The position numbers were made by a program, and so were the translations under genes. A stretch of 5,779 nt of DNA from Chloroflexota bacterium (GTDB taxonomy: Bacteria; Chloroflexota; Dehalococcoidia; Dehalococcoidales; UBA3254). The DNA is taken from NCBI GenBank assembly GCA_017860765.1, contig JAGDMY010000103.1:1-5779 (forward strand), written 5' to 3'. How positions within the stretch are numbered: position 1 is the stretch's first letter; each line of letters starts with the position of its first letter. Positions 1 through 5,779 of the stretch are shown piece by piece. Below the pieces are notes generated by a model. It saw only the letters and a list, made by a program, of their open reading frames with translations, did not search any database and was not told the DNA's origin.

Positions 1-1
1 A

Positions 2-1012
2 GGCAACCGGGGCCTTTCCCCCAGCCAGCAGGCCGACCCGGATATGTTCGTCCACATTGTAGAGCGAAGGAGTGACGGTATTGTCATCCGGGGGGCCAAG
101 GCGAATATCACGGGCACCGTCAATTCCCACGAAATGTTGTTAATGCCGACTCTCAGGATGCAGGAAAATGAGAAGGACTTTGCTGTTAGCTGTGCGGTGC
201 CCACGGATGCCAGGGGAATCACGCATATTTACGGGAGACAGTCCTGCGACACCCGTAAACTCGAGCCGGGAGATATCGATATCGGCAATTATAACTTCGG
301 CGGACATGAAACGCTGAGCGTCTTCGAAAATGTTTTCGTCCCCTGGGAACGGGTCTTTATGTGCGGGGAATACGACTTCAGCGTGATGCTGGTAGAGCGG
401 TTCGCCGCCTACCACCGGCAAAGCTACGGCGGCTGCAAGCCGGGCATTGCCGATGTCCTGATCGGGGCCGCGGCCTCGATGGCAGATTATAACGGAGTCC
501 GTAAAGCGGCCCACATCCGGGAAAAACTGGGAGAGATGATTCATCTCACCGAGACCATCCACGCCTGCGGTCTGGCCTGCGCCCATCAGGGCTGGAAGAC
601 CAAATCAGGCAACTACCAGGCCCATATCCTTCTATCTAATGTCTGCAAGCATAACGTGACCCGCTTCCCCTACGAAATTACCAGGTTGGCCGAGGACATC
701 GCCGGAGGTCTTCTGGTGACTACCCCTTCTGAAAAGGACTTCAAGCATCCGGAAATTGGTAAACTGGTGGATAAATATCTCAAGGGGGACCCGAAATATT
801 CCGCTGAAGAGCGGTACCGTATGCTGACTTTAATCCATGCCATCTCCTTTGGTGTTGTAGCTCCCAGCTACCGTACCGAGTCGATGCACGGGGCCGGTTC
901 GCCGCAAGCCCAAAAAATAATGATTGAACGCGAAACTGATATGCAGGCTAAACAGAAGATGGCCCGCCGGATAGCCGGCATCGAGCCAAGGGAAGACCCG
1001 CTGGGTCAATAA
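2..1012 (+). CDS. abfD: 4-hydroxybutyryl-CoA dehydratase (AbfD family), 5'-partial
   Basis: This enzyme dehydrates 4-hydroxybutyryl-CoA to crotonyl-CoA by a ketyl-radical mechanism using FAD and a [4Fe-4S] cluster, and the same family isomerises vinylacetyl-CoA. The frame is open to the left edge: 14 codons precede the Met at 44, so that Met is internal (SQQADPD just before it is family sequence). About 150 N-terminal residues, including the first two cluster cysteines, lie outside the window. Counting from the Met at 44, YHRQSYGGCK supplies the remaining cluster ligands His124 and Cys131 (His292 and Cys299 in the Clostridium aminobutyricum enzyme, numbering recalled) and active-site Tyr128. 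Glu89 (GGHE), Thr23 and Glu279 (RTESMHGAGSPQ) match that enzyme's Glu257, Thr190 and Glu455. These ligands separate it from the related flavin-dependent 4-hydroxyphenylacetate 3-hydroxylases. Compared with AbfD it is about 8 residues shorter around residues 233-250. The stop at 1010-1012 lies 21 bp before the next gene, suggesting cotranscription. Confidence 0.93.
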   Translation, partial: GNRGLSPSQQADPDMFVHIVERRSDGIVIRGAKANITGTVNSHEMLLMPTLRMQENEKDFAVSCAVPTDARGITHIYGRQSCDTRKLEPGDIDIGNYNFGGHETLSVFENVFVPWERVFMCGEYDFSVMLVERFAAYHRQSYGGCKPGIADVLIGAAASMADYNGVRKAAHIREKLGEMIHLTETIHACGLACAHQGWKTKSGNYQAHILLSNVCKHNVTRFPYEITRLAEDIAGGLLVTTPSEKDFKHPEIGKLVDKYLKGDPKYSAEERYRMLTLIHAISFGVVAPSYRTESMHGAGSPQAQKIMIERETDMQAKQKMARRIAGIEPREDPLGQ

Positions 1013-1016
1013 AGAG

Positions 1017-1027
1017 AAAGGAGGTGA
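1017..1027 (+). promoter_or_regulatory. Strong Shine-Dalgarno for the alcohol dehydrogenase
   Basis: AAAGGAGGTGA is almost fully complementary to the 3' end of 16S rRNA and ends 6 nt before the ATG at 1034. It fixes that start and suggests strong translation. It fills most of the 21-bp gap after the dehydratase stop, leaving no room for a separate promoter there. Confidence 0.88.
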
Positions 1028-1033
1028 CACCGG

Positions 1034-2224
1034 ATGCCGTATTTTCTTTGTCCTAAAAAAGTCCTTTATGGAAAGGGGATACTGAAAAGACTGGGGACTG
1101 AAATTGAGGGGCGTGGCCAGAGAGCTGTCCTGATTACCGATAAAGTTATGGTCAAATCCAGCGCCGAGCTCGTGGAAACCGTTAAAAATGCAGGCTACAC
1201 CGTCCAGGTCTGGGACGGCGCGCAGCCTGAGCCGTCGACTACTGTGGCTAATGAAGCGCGCCAGGTGCTGCAGCAACACGATCCGCAACTGGTCATCGGG
1301 TTCGGCGGCGGCTCGGTGATCGATACTGCCAAGGCAGCCTGGGTTCTCTGGGAAAACCCGGCCATAACCACGGATATTACCTCGGCTGTAAATGTAAAAA
1401 CCAGGCTAAACTGGCAAAGAAAGGCCCGCTTTGTGTCGGTTCCTACCACCAGCGGCACCGGATCGGATGTCACCTGGTCAATTGTACTTTCCGAGCCAGC
1501 CGGCCATCGCAAGATCGGGTTTGCCAACAACGAGATCGTGCCGGACATAGCCTTGTTGGTCCCGGAGTTTACCGCAGGCATGCCCCGGGGACTGACTGCC
1601 AGCACCGGGCTGGATGTTCTGGGACACGCCCTTGACGGGTACACCGCGAGGCAGCAAAATGATTTCAGTGACGGGCTTTGTTTGCAGGCCATGAAGCTGG
1701 CCTTCGATTGGCTACCCAAAGCCTGTGCCAACGGGAGTGACCTCACCGCCCGGGAGAAAATGCAAAATGCAGCCACTATTGCCGGACTGGGATTTGGCAA
1801 CAGCAACACCTCGCTTTGCCACGCTTTGGCCCATTCTATTGGCGCTACCTTCGGAATACCCCACGGGCGGGCGGTAGGCATCGCTCTTCCCTATTCCCTG
1901 GAATATATCTCTTCCAATCCTCCCCTGGAAAACGTGCCCGACCCGGTGAAAAGGCTGGAAAGCGCGGCCCGGTTTGCCGGAATTGAAGCCCAATCAGGAC
2001 AGGAAGCGGCCCAAAAATTAGTCGCCAAAGTCCGGGGCCTGGCCGGGGAGATCGGGGAGCCCCTTAGCTTAAAGGAAGCTGGCGTGGCAGAGACACAGAT
2101 GGATGCCAGTTTGGAGTCGGTGGCTGCGCTGGCTGCCAAAGATGTTAATATGTACTCCAGTCCCTGCGAATGCAAAGACGAAAAGCTGAAAGGTCTTCTC
2201 AGGGCGATTTGGGCCGGTAAGTAA
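1034..2224 (+). CDS. Iron-containing alcohol dehydrogenase (group III), candidate 4-hydroxybutyrate dehydrogenase
   Basis: A cytoplasmic NAD(P)-dependent alcohol/aldehyde oxidoreductase of the iron-activated family, 396 aa, a normal full length. The N-terminal half is the dinucleotide-binding domain, with FGGGSVIDTAK at residues 90-100 and PTTSGTGSDV at 137-146. The C-terminal half is the helical metal domain. By comparison with FucO, the metal ligands are Asp194 and His198 (LDVLGHALDG), His263 and His277 (IPHG), with the additional conserved His267 in HALAH, so the metal site is intact. The C-terminal SPCECKDEKLKGLLRAIW is typical of the family tail. No signal peptide or membrane segment is seen. 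Its position directly after a 4-hydroxybutyryl-CoA dehydratase makes interconversion of succinate semialdehyde and 4-hydroxybutyrate a reasonable guess, but this family also covers butanol, lactaldehyde and 1,3-propanediol dehydrogenases. The sequence does not look especially close to Clostridium kluyveri 4HbD, so the family call is firm and the substrate is not. Confidence 0.9.
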   Translation: MPYFLCPKKVLYGKGILKRLGTEIEGRGQRAVLITDKVMVKSSAELVETVKNAGYTVQVWDGAQPEPSTTVANEARQVLQQHDPQLVIGFGGGSVIDTAKAAWVLWENPAITTDITSAVNVKTRLNWQRKARFVSVPTTSGTGSDVTWSIVLSEPAGHRKIGFANNEIVPDIALLVPEFTAGMPRGLTASTGLDVLGHALDGYTARQQNDFSDGLCLQAMKLAFDWLPKACANGSDLTAREKMQNAATIAGLGFGNSNTSLCHALAHSIGATFGIPHGRAVGIALPYSLEYISSNPPLENVPDPVKRLESAARFAGIEAQSGQEAAQKLVAKVRGLAGEIGEPLSLKEAGVAETQMDASLESVAALAAKDVNMYSSPCECKDEKLKGLLRAIWAGK

Positions 2225-2245
2225 CTTAAAATGAATTAGACTAAC

Positions 2246-2251
2246 GAAGGG
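2246..2251 (+). promoter_or_regulatory. Ribosome binding site for the alpha/beta hydrolase
   Basis: GAAGGG lies 8 nt before the ATG at 2260. It is weaker than the site of the preceding gene. The 35-bp gap (2225-2259) shows no recognisable promoter boxes or terminator, so the hydrolase probably shares a transcript with the genes upstream. Confidence 0.6.
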
Positions 2252-2259
2252 CAAATTAA

Positions 2260-3114
2260 ATGCCGGTATGTAAATTCGATAATATCAATATTAATTACGA
2301 GATCTTCGGAAAAGGTTTCCCTCTGGTATTAAGCCACGGGTACACCGCCAATTGGCAGATATGGGCACCTCAAATAGAGGCCTTGTCGGGTTCCTATCAA
2401 GTGATTGTCTATGATGCCCGCGGACACGGACTGTCCTCGGCCCCGGCGGGGGCTGAAAATTATTCTCTGGATATCATGGTAGAGGACCTGCATCAATTGG
2501 TAACCCACCTGGGTCTGAAAAAGGCTTACATCGGCGGGCTATCCATGGGAGGCGCTACCTCTCTCGGCTACGTTTATAAACATCCTGAAGGCGTGCAAGC
2601 TTTACTGGCCCTGGATATCCATGGGGCTTTCCAGCCCCGGGACCCCCAGGACCAGGGGGTCTTTGCCAAAATCCATGCCGAGGGCGAAAAAATTGCCCTA
2701 CAAAGGGGTATGGCCGATTTAGCCAGGCATCAGATTGAGGTCGGCGGGGCTTTCCGGCCTATTCTTCAGGATAAGGCTATTCAGGCACGGTATATCGAGG
2801 ATATGGCCCGCTGTCCGGTCAACGGGTATATCGGAGTTGGTCGGGCCCAGCCCTGGCAGACTGAATGGCAGCGCCAGGCGGCTGACCATATCAACGTACC
2901 CACCTTGATCGCGGTGGGGGCTGATGATATCTTCACATTGACCGGCGCCCGTATACTGCATAAGCATATTCAAGGTTCCCGTTTAGTTGAGATTGGGGGC
3001 TGTGTGCACGGCACTGCCCAATGGCGTCCCGACCTGATTAACAGGAGTATTCTGGATTTTCTGAAGTTGGTTGAGGCAGGCCAACCGGTAGCCGGCGCGC
3101 TGGCCTTTAAATAA
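2260..3114 (+). CDS. Alpha/beta-fold hydrolase, substrate unknown
   Basis: A single-domain cytoplasmic alpha/beta hydrolase of 284 aa, a typical length. The oxyanion-hole His-Gly is at residues 26-27 (LSHGYTANWQIW). A YDARGHGLSS strand-turn motif is at 51-60. The nucleophile elbow GLSMGG places the catalytic Ser at 95. The acid is Asp222 or Asp223 (VGADDIF) and the general base is His250 (CVHGTAQW), so the triad looks complete. Residues 122-215 probably form the cap that sets substrate choice. The overall look is that of enol-lactonase, esterase or C-C hydrolase relatives (PcaD/MhpC-like), but nothing decides among lactonase, thioesterase, esterase or carbon-carbon hydrolase. No signal peptide is seen. 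It follows the alcohol dehydrogenase by 35 bp and precedes the molybdopterin enzyme. In a ring-degradation locus it could open a cyclic ketone or lactone intermediate; this is inference from context only. Confidence 0.9.
   Translation: MPVCKFDNININYEIFGKGFPLVLSHGYTANWQIWAPQIEALSGSYQVIVYDARGHGLSSAPAGAENYSLDIMVEDLHQLVTHLGLKKAYIGGLSMGGATSLGYVYKHPEGVQALLALDIHGAFQPRDPQDQGVFAKIHAEGEKIALQRGMADLARHQIEVGGAFRPILQDKAIQARYIEDMARCPVNGYIGVGRAQPWQTEWQRQAADHINVPTLIAVGADDIFTLTGARILHKHIQGSRLVEIGGCVHGTAQWRPDLINRSILDFLKLVEAGQPVAGALAFK
2623..2661 (+). repeat. Two back-to-back GC-rich hairpins inside the hydrolase gene
   Basis: The first is a perfect 6-bp stem, GGGGCT (2623-2628) with AGCCCC (2633-2638), around a TTCC tetraloop. 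The second is a perfect 7-bp stem, GACCCCC (2641-2647) with GGGGGTC (2655-2661), around a 7-nt loop. They are separated by only 2 nt and lie within codons for about residues 122-134. No U-run follows, so neither is a standard terminator. They may be chance products of the coding sequence. Confidence 0.5.
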
Positions 3115-3120
3115 GAAACC

Positions 3121-3140
3121 AATACTTGACATAAAGTATT
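3121..3140. promoter_or_regulatory. Perfect inverted repeat, putative operator
   Basis: AATACTT (3121-3127) and AAGTATT (3134-3140) form perfect 7-bp arms around a 6-nt centre in the gap between the hydrolase and the molybdopterin enzyme. The left arm runs into the TTGACA box at 3126-3131, so a protein bound here would contact or block the -35 region. The arms are AT-rich and no T-run follows, arguing against a terminator. Which regulator binds is unknown. Confidence 0.5.
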
Positions 3141-3158
3141 ATTAGCTCAGCTTATAAT
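3126..3158 (+). promoter_or_regulatory. Putative sigma-70-type promoter of the molybdopterin enzyme gene
   Basis: A perfect TTGACA (3126-3131) and a perfect TATAAT (3153-3158) occur in the 91-bp AT-rich intergenic region, placing a start site near 3165 and a leader of about 40 nt. The spacer is 21 bp, clearly longer than the usual 17, and no good -35 exists at 16-18 bp from the TATAAT. Either the promoter needs an activator that compensates for the long spacer (MerR-type promoters have 19-20 bp spacers) or only one of the boxes is used. Confidence 0.55.
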
Positions 3159-3159
3159 A
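3137..3159. promoter_or_regulatory. Near-perfect palindrome over the -10 box, second putative operator
   Basis: TATTATTAGCT (3137-3147) and AGCTTATAATA (3149-3159) are reverse complements at 10 of 11 positions around a single central C; the only mismatch pairs T3143 with T3153. The right arm contains the whole TATAAT box. It shares 4 bp with the inverted repeat at 3121-3140, so the two sites together span the core promoter. The short centre makes a DNA-binding dimer site more likely than an RNA hairpin. Confidence 0.5.
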
Positions 3160-3194
3160 GCAAGAATGAATTTTTTGTCCTCCAGAAAGGAAAA

Positions 3195-3200
3195 AAGGAG
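3195..3200 (+). promoter_or_regulatory. Ribosome binding site of the molybdopterin enzyme
   Basis: AAGGAG ends 5 nt before the ATG at 3206 and fixes that start. An in-frame GTG at 3200 would overlap this site and is less likely. Confidence 0.8.
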
Positions 3201-3205
3201 TGTCA

Positions 3206-5779
3206 ATGTCAAACGGAGAAAAAACAGTTGTTAAAGGGCTCAGTTTTTGCGGAATTGCCCAGGATGCCAATACTATCCAGGTGGATGTCAAGGACGGCAA
3301 GATAATTCGCGTCAGGCCGCTCCATTTCGATTGGAAATATAGTCGCGAATATCTGAAGCCCTGGAAGGTAGAGGCCCGCGGTAAAGTCTATAATGCTTCT
3401 ATGAAGAGTCTGATTCCGCCGATAACCCTGGCTTATAAAAACCGGGTCAACTCGCCCAACCGCATCATGTATCCTTTGAAGAGGGTAGATTGGGACCCCA
3501 ACGGCGAGCGGAATCCTCAAAACAGGGGTACCAGTAAATATAAGAGAATCTCCTGGGATGAAGCGCTGGACATCATTGCCAGCGAGATCAGGCGAATGTA
3601 TAAGCAATACGGTCCGGGAGCCATCCTGGCACAAGCGGACGGTCATGGCGAGACCAAAGTGATCCATGGCCCCCATGGCTGCCAGTTAAAACTGCTGGAA
3701 CTACTCGGAGGTTACACCCTGCAAAACCGCAACCCGGATAGCTGGGAGGGGACCTACTGGGGGGCCAAGCATGTTTGGGGCGGGGAACCCGTCGGCAAAA
3801 TGCGTCCTGGTGAGAATCTGGTACCGGACATCGCTCGCAATTCCGAGATGCTGCTATTCTGGGGCTGCGATCCGGAGACTACTACCTGGGGCTGGGGTGG
3901 TCAGACGGTTTCCCAGCTATGTTACTGGTTTACCGAACTGGGTATTAAATCGGTCTATGTCTGTCCCGACGTCAACTATGGGACTGCGGTGCATGCTGAC
4001 ACCTGGATACCCATCTTGCCCAGTACCGATTCGGCGATGCAGCTGGCTATAGCTTACACCTGGATAGTTGAGGACACCTATGACAAGCAGTACGTAGCTA
4101 CTCATGTGGTGGGCTTTGAGGAATTTAAAAATTACGTTATGGGCAAAGAGGATGGAATCCCCAAAACTCCCAAGTGGGCTTCCGGGATTACCGGAGTCCC
4201 TTCCAGGACTATCAAGGCCTTAGCCAGACTGTGGGCTTCCAAGAGGACCACGACCGTGCATGCCAATGGCGGCCCCGGCAATCGAGGACCGTACTCCTCC
4301 GAAATTGCCAGGCTGGAAGTCTGCCTGCTGGGTATGCAGGGCGTGGGAAAACCCGGCCGCAACCAGTTTAGCACCATTGAGTGGGGCCTTTTCGGTGATG
4401 TGCCACCCATGGGCTGGAATTCAGCTCAGCAGCCGCTGGCTAAACCGGTGATGTTTCCTAATGTCCATTCTACTATTAACAAGGGGCATGGAGTACCCCG
4501 GCTGCCTACACAAGGCATACCCAAACTCCTGATTCATGATGCTATTTTGGAAGCACCCATCAGCTGGTACGGCACCACCTGGTGTATCGAGAATGTCGCC
4601 AACCAGTTTGTGAAATATACCTATCCCATGAAGGGGTATTCTGAAGTGCATATGATTTGGACCGATTCGCCTTCCTGGACCACCTGCTGGAATTGCGGCA
4701 ACCGCATGGTTGAGGCCTTTAGAAGTCCCCGGGTTGAATTTATGCTTGCCCAGCACCCCTGGTTGGAGAACGATTGCCAGTTTGCCGATATTATCCTGCC
4801 GTCAAATACCAAGTTTGAGACGGATGATATTGGAGAGGACTTTTTTACCGTTGAATTCAGGTCTCTTTTTCTGGACCAGAAATGCGTGGAACCTCTGGGT
4901 GAGTCCAAAAGTGATTATGAAATAGTCTGTGCCATCGCCGAAAAGCTAGGCGTAGGTAAAGAATACACCGGCGGCAAGTCGGTCCAGGAATGGATAAGGT
5001 ATGGTTTTGACCATTCCGGCATCCAGGATAAGATCAGCTGGGAACAATTCCAGCAAAACGGATACTTCGCAGTACCTACCGACCCGAACTGGGACAAGGT
5101 GGATTCGGGTTTATTCAAGTTTTATAAAGACCCCGAGCATAATCCTCTGGCTACGCCCTCTGGCAAATTGGAATTTTATTCCGCCAGACTGGCCAAGAAT
5201 TTCCCGGATGATGAGGGGAGGCCCCCGGTTCCCCACTTTGTGGAAAAGGGAGCAGGCCATGATGAGCGGCTCACCAGCATCAGGGCCGAGAAGTATCCCC
5301 TGCTGGTAACCTCCTGCCATCCCCGTTGGAGGGTCCATTCTCAGTGCGACGATATGAAGTGGTGCCGGGAAATTGCGACCTGCAAAATGAGAGGACCGGA
5401 CGGCTACGCCTATCAGACCATGTGGATTAATCCGCTCGATGCAGCCAAACGCAATATCAGCTATGGAGACGTAGCGGAAATATACAACGAAAGGGGCAGC
5501 GTTCTGGTAGGTGCTTACGTAACAGAGAGGATAATGCCGGGGGCCGTCTATGTTGACCACGGTGCCCGGTTGGACCCGATTGTCCCGGGCAAGATAGATA
5601 GGGGGGGCGATATCAACACGATCACCCCTCACAAGCGCATGACCAAGTACGCCACCGGCATGGTTGTCAGCGGTTTCCTGGTAGAGGTGAAGAAAGCTGA
5701 CCTGGAAAAATTGAAGCAGGATTATCCCGAGGCGTTCTCTCGACCTTATAATGCCGCTTCCGGATTACGTTTTGAGAGA
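3206..5779 (+). CDS. Molybdopterin oxidoreductase, transhydroxylase (AthL)/resorcinol hydroxylase-like catalytic subunit, 3'-partial
   Basis: A bis-MGD enzyme of the DMSO reductase superfamily, open through 858 codons to the right edge; the Pelobacter pyrogallol transhydroxylase large subunit has about 875 residues, so little is missing. There is no Tat signal and no N-terminal CxxC cluster motif (only Cys15 before Cys159), as in AthL, whose Fe-S clusters sit in a separate small subunit. NPDSWEG at 176-182 carries the likely Mo ligand Ser179 and the active-site Asp178 (AthL Ser175 and Asp174, numbering recalled), and His147 aligns with AthL His144. Further shared stretches are YGPGAIL (135-141), GMQGVGKPG (376-384), FADIILP (526-532), GESKSDYEI (565-573), NERGSV (761-766) and the C-terminal cofactor-binding DRGGDINTITP (798-808). 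No Tyr occurs between 364 and 454, where AthL has its catalytic Tyr404. Alternatives are a resorcinol-hydroxylase-like or catechol-dehydroxylase-like enzyme. A partner Fe-S subunit would be expected just downstream, outside the window. Confidence 0.88.
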   Translation, partial: MSNGEKTVVKGLSFCGIAQDANTIQVDVKDGKIIRVRPLHFDWKYSREYLKPWKVEARGKVYNASMKSLIPPITLAYKNRVNSPNRIMYPLKRVDWDPNGERNPQNRGTSKYKRISWDEALDIIASEIRRMYKQYGPGAILAQADGHGETKVIHGPHGCQLKLLELLGGYTLQNRNPDSWEGTYWGAKHVWGGEPVGKMRPGENLVPDIARNSEMLLFWGCDPETTTWGWGGQTVSQLCYWFTELGIKSVYVCPDVNYGTAVHADTWIPILPSTDSAMQLAIAYTWIVEDTYDKQYVATHVVGFEEFKNYVMGKEDGIPKTPKWASGITGVPSRTIKALARLWASKRTTTVHANGGPGNRGPYSSEIARLEVCLLGMQGVGKPGRNQFSTIEWGLFGDVPPMGWNSAQQPLAKPVMFPNVHSTINKGHGVPRLPTQGIPKLLIHDAILEAPISWYGTTWCIENVANQFVKYTYPMKGYSEVHMIWTDSPSWTTCWNCGNRMVEAFRSPRVEFMLAQHPWLENDCQFADIILPSNTKFETDDIGEDFFTVEFRSLFLDQKCVEPLGESKSDYEIVCAIAEKLGVGKEYTGGKSVQEWIRYGFDHSGIQDKISWEQFQQNGYFAVPTDPNWDKVDSGLFKFYKDPEHNPLATPSGKLEFYSARLAKNFPDDEGRPPVPHFVEKGAGHDERLTSIRAEKYPLLVTSCHPRWRVHSQCDDMKWCREIATCKMRGPDGYAYQTMWINPLDAAKRNISYGDVAEIYNERGSVLVGAYVTERIMPGAVYVDHGARLDPIVPGKIDRGGDINTITPHKRMTKYATGMVVSGFLVEVKKADLEKLKQDYPEAFSRPYNAASGLRFER

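Noticed and set aside
2..1012. Assignment as 4-hydroxyphenylacetate 3-hydroxylase (HpaB)
   Set aside because: The His and Cys cluster ligands of the dehydratase (YHRQSYGGCK) and its active-site Glu residues are present, which HpaB lacks.
140..1993. Minus-strand open frames opposite the dehydratase and alcohol dehydrogenase genes
   Set aside because: They overlap strongly supported plus-strand genes and show no recognisable protein motifs.
2231..2239. Two-codon mini-ORF (ATG AAT TAG) in the gap before the hydrolase
   Set aside because: No ribosome binding site at a suitable distance and likely to occur by chance.
3121..3176. Possible intrinsic terminator after the hydrolase, using the inverted repeats and the T6 run at 3171-3176
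   Set aside because: The stems are AT-rich and the T-run lies 12 nt or more beyond them. Overlap with promoter boxes fits operators better.
3180..3200. Small stem pairing CTCC (3180-3183) with GGAG (3197-3200), which could hide the ribosome binding site
   Set aside because: Only four base pairs with a 13-nt loop, so too weak to claim a translational switch.
3771..5309. Short open frames on both strands within the Mo enzyme gene
   Set aside because: All lie inside the continuous 858-codon frame that carries conserved family motifs.
3206..5779. Assignment as formate dehydrogenase, nitrate reductase or acetylene hydratase
   Set aside because: No N-terminal Fe-S cysteine motif and no matching Cys or Sec ligand; the NPDSWEG motif and C-terminal pattern fit the transhydroxylase-like group.

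Overview
The window looks like an anaerobic bacterial chromosome, most likely from a Clostridia/Peptococcaceae-type Firmicute or a similar strict anaerobe. This is inferred from the enzyme content (a [4Fe-4S]/FAD radical dehydratase, an iron-type alcohol dehydrogenase and a cluster-free molybdopterin enzyme), the strong purine-rich ribosome binding sites and the moderately GC-rich coding sequence. No phylogenetic marker is present, so the taxon is a guess. All genes are on the + strand and tightly packed, with no gene-free stretch over 100 bases.

Layout: (1) 2-1012, the C-terminal two thirds of a 4-hydroxybutyryl-CoA dehydratase (AbfD family), cut by the left edge. (2) 1034-2224, a complete iron-containing alcohol dehydrogenase, 21 bp downstream of gene 1 and behind a near-perfect Shine-Dalgarno sequence. 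(3) 2260-3114, a complete alpha/beta hydrolase. (4) A 91-bp AT-rich intergenic region with TTGACA and TATAAT boxes and two overlapping palindromes. (5) 3206-5779, a large molybdopterin oxidoreductase of the DMSO reductase superfamily. It resembles the catalytic subunit of pyrogallol-phloroglucinol transhydroxylase (AthL) and resorcinol hydroxylase, and is still open at the right edge after 858 codons.

Genes 1-3 could be one transcript; gene 4 appears to have its own, probably regulated, promoter. The dehydratase and alcohol dehydrogenase would fit a 4-hydroxybutyrate branch (succinate semialdehyde / 4-hydroxybutyrate / crotonyl-CoA). The transhydroxylase-like enzyme and the hydrolase point instead to anaerobic breakdown of a phenolic or cyclic compound. 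An attractive but unproven reading is that the region is a catabolic locus in which the Mo enzyme remodels a hydroxylated ring or similar substrate, a hydrolase opens or de-esterifies an intermediate, and the dehydrogenase and dehydratase feed the resulting hydroxyacid into crotonyl-CoA and beta-oxidation. The Mo enzyme keeps the family's Mo-ligand Ser and neighbouring Asp but seems to lack the Tyr important in the pyrogallol enzyme, so its substrate is probably different. This is the most interesting unknown in the window.
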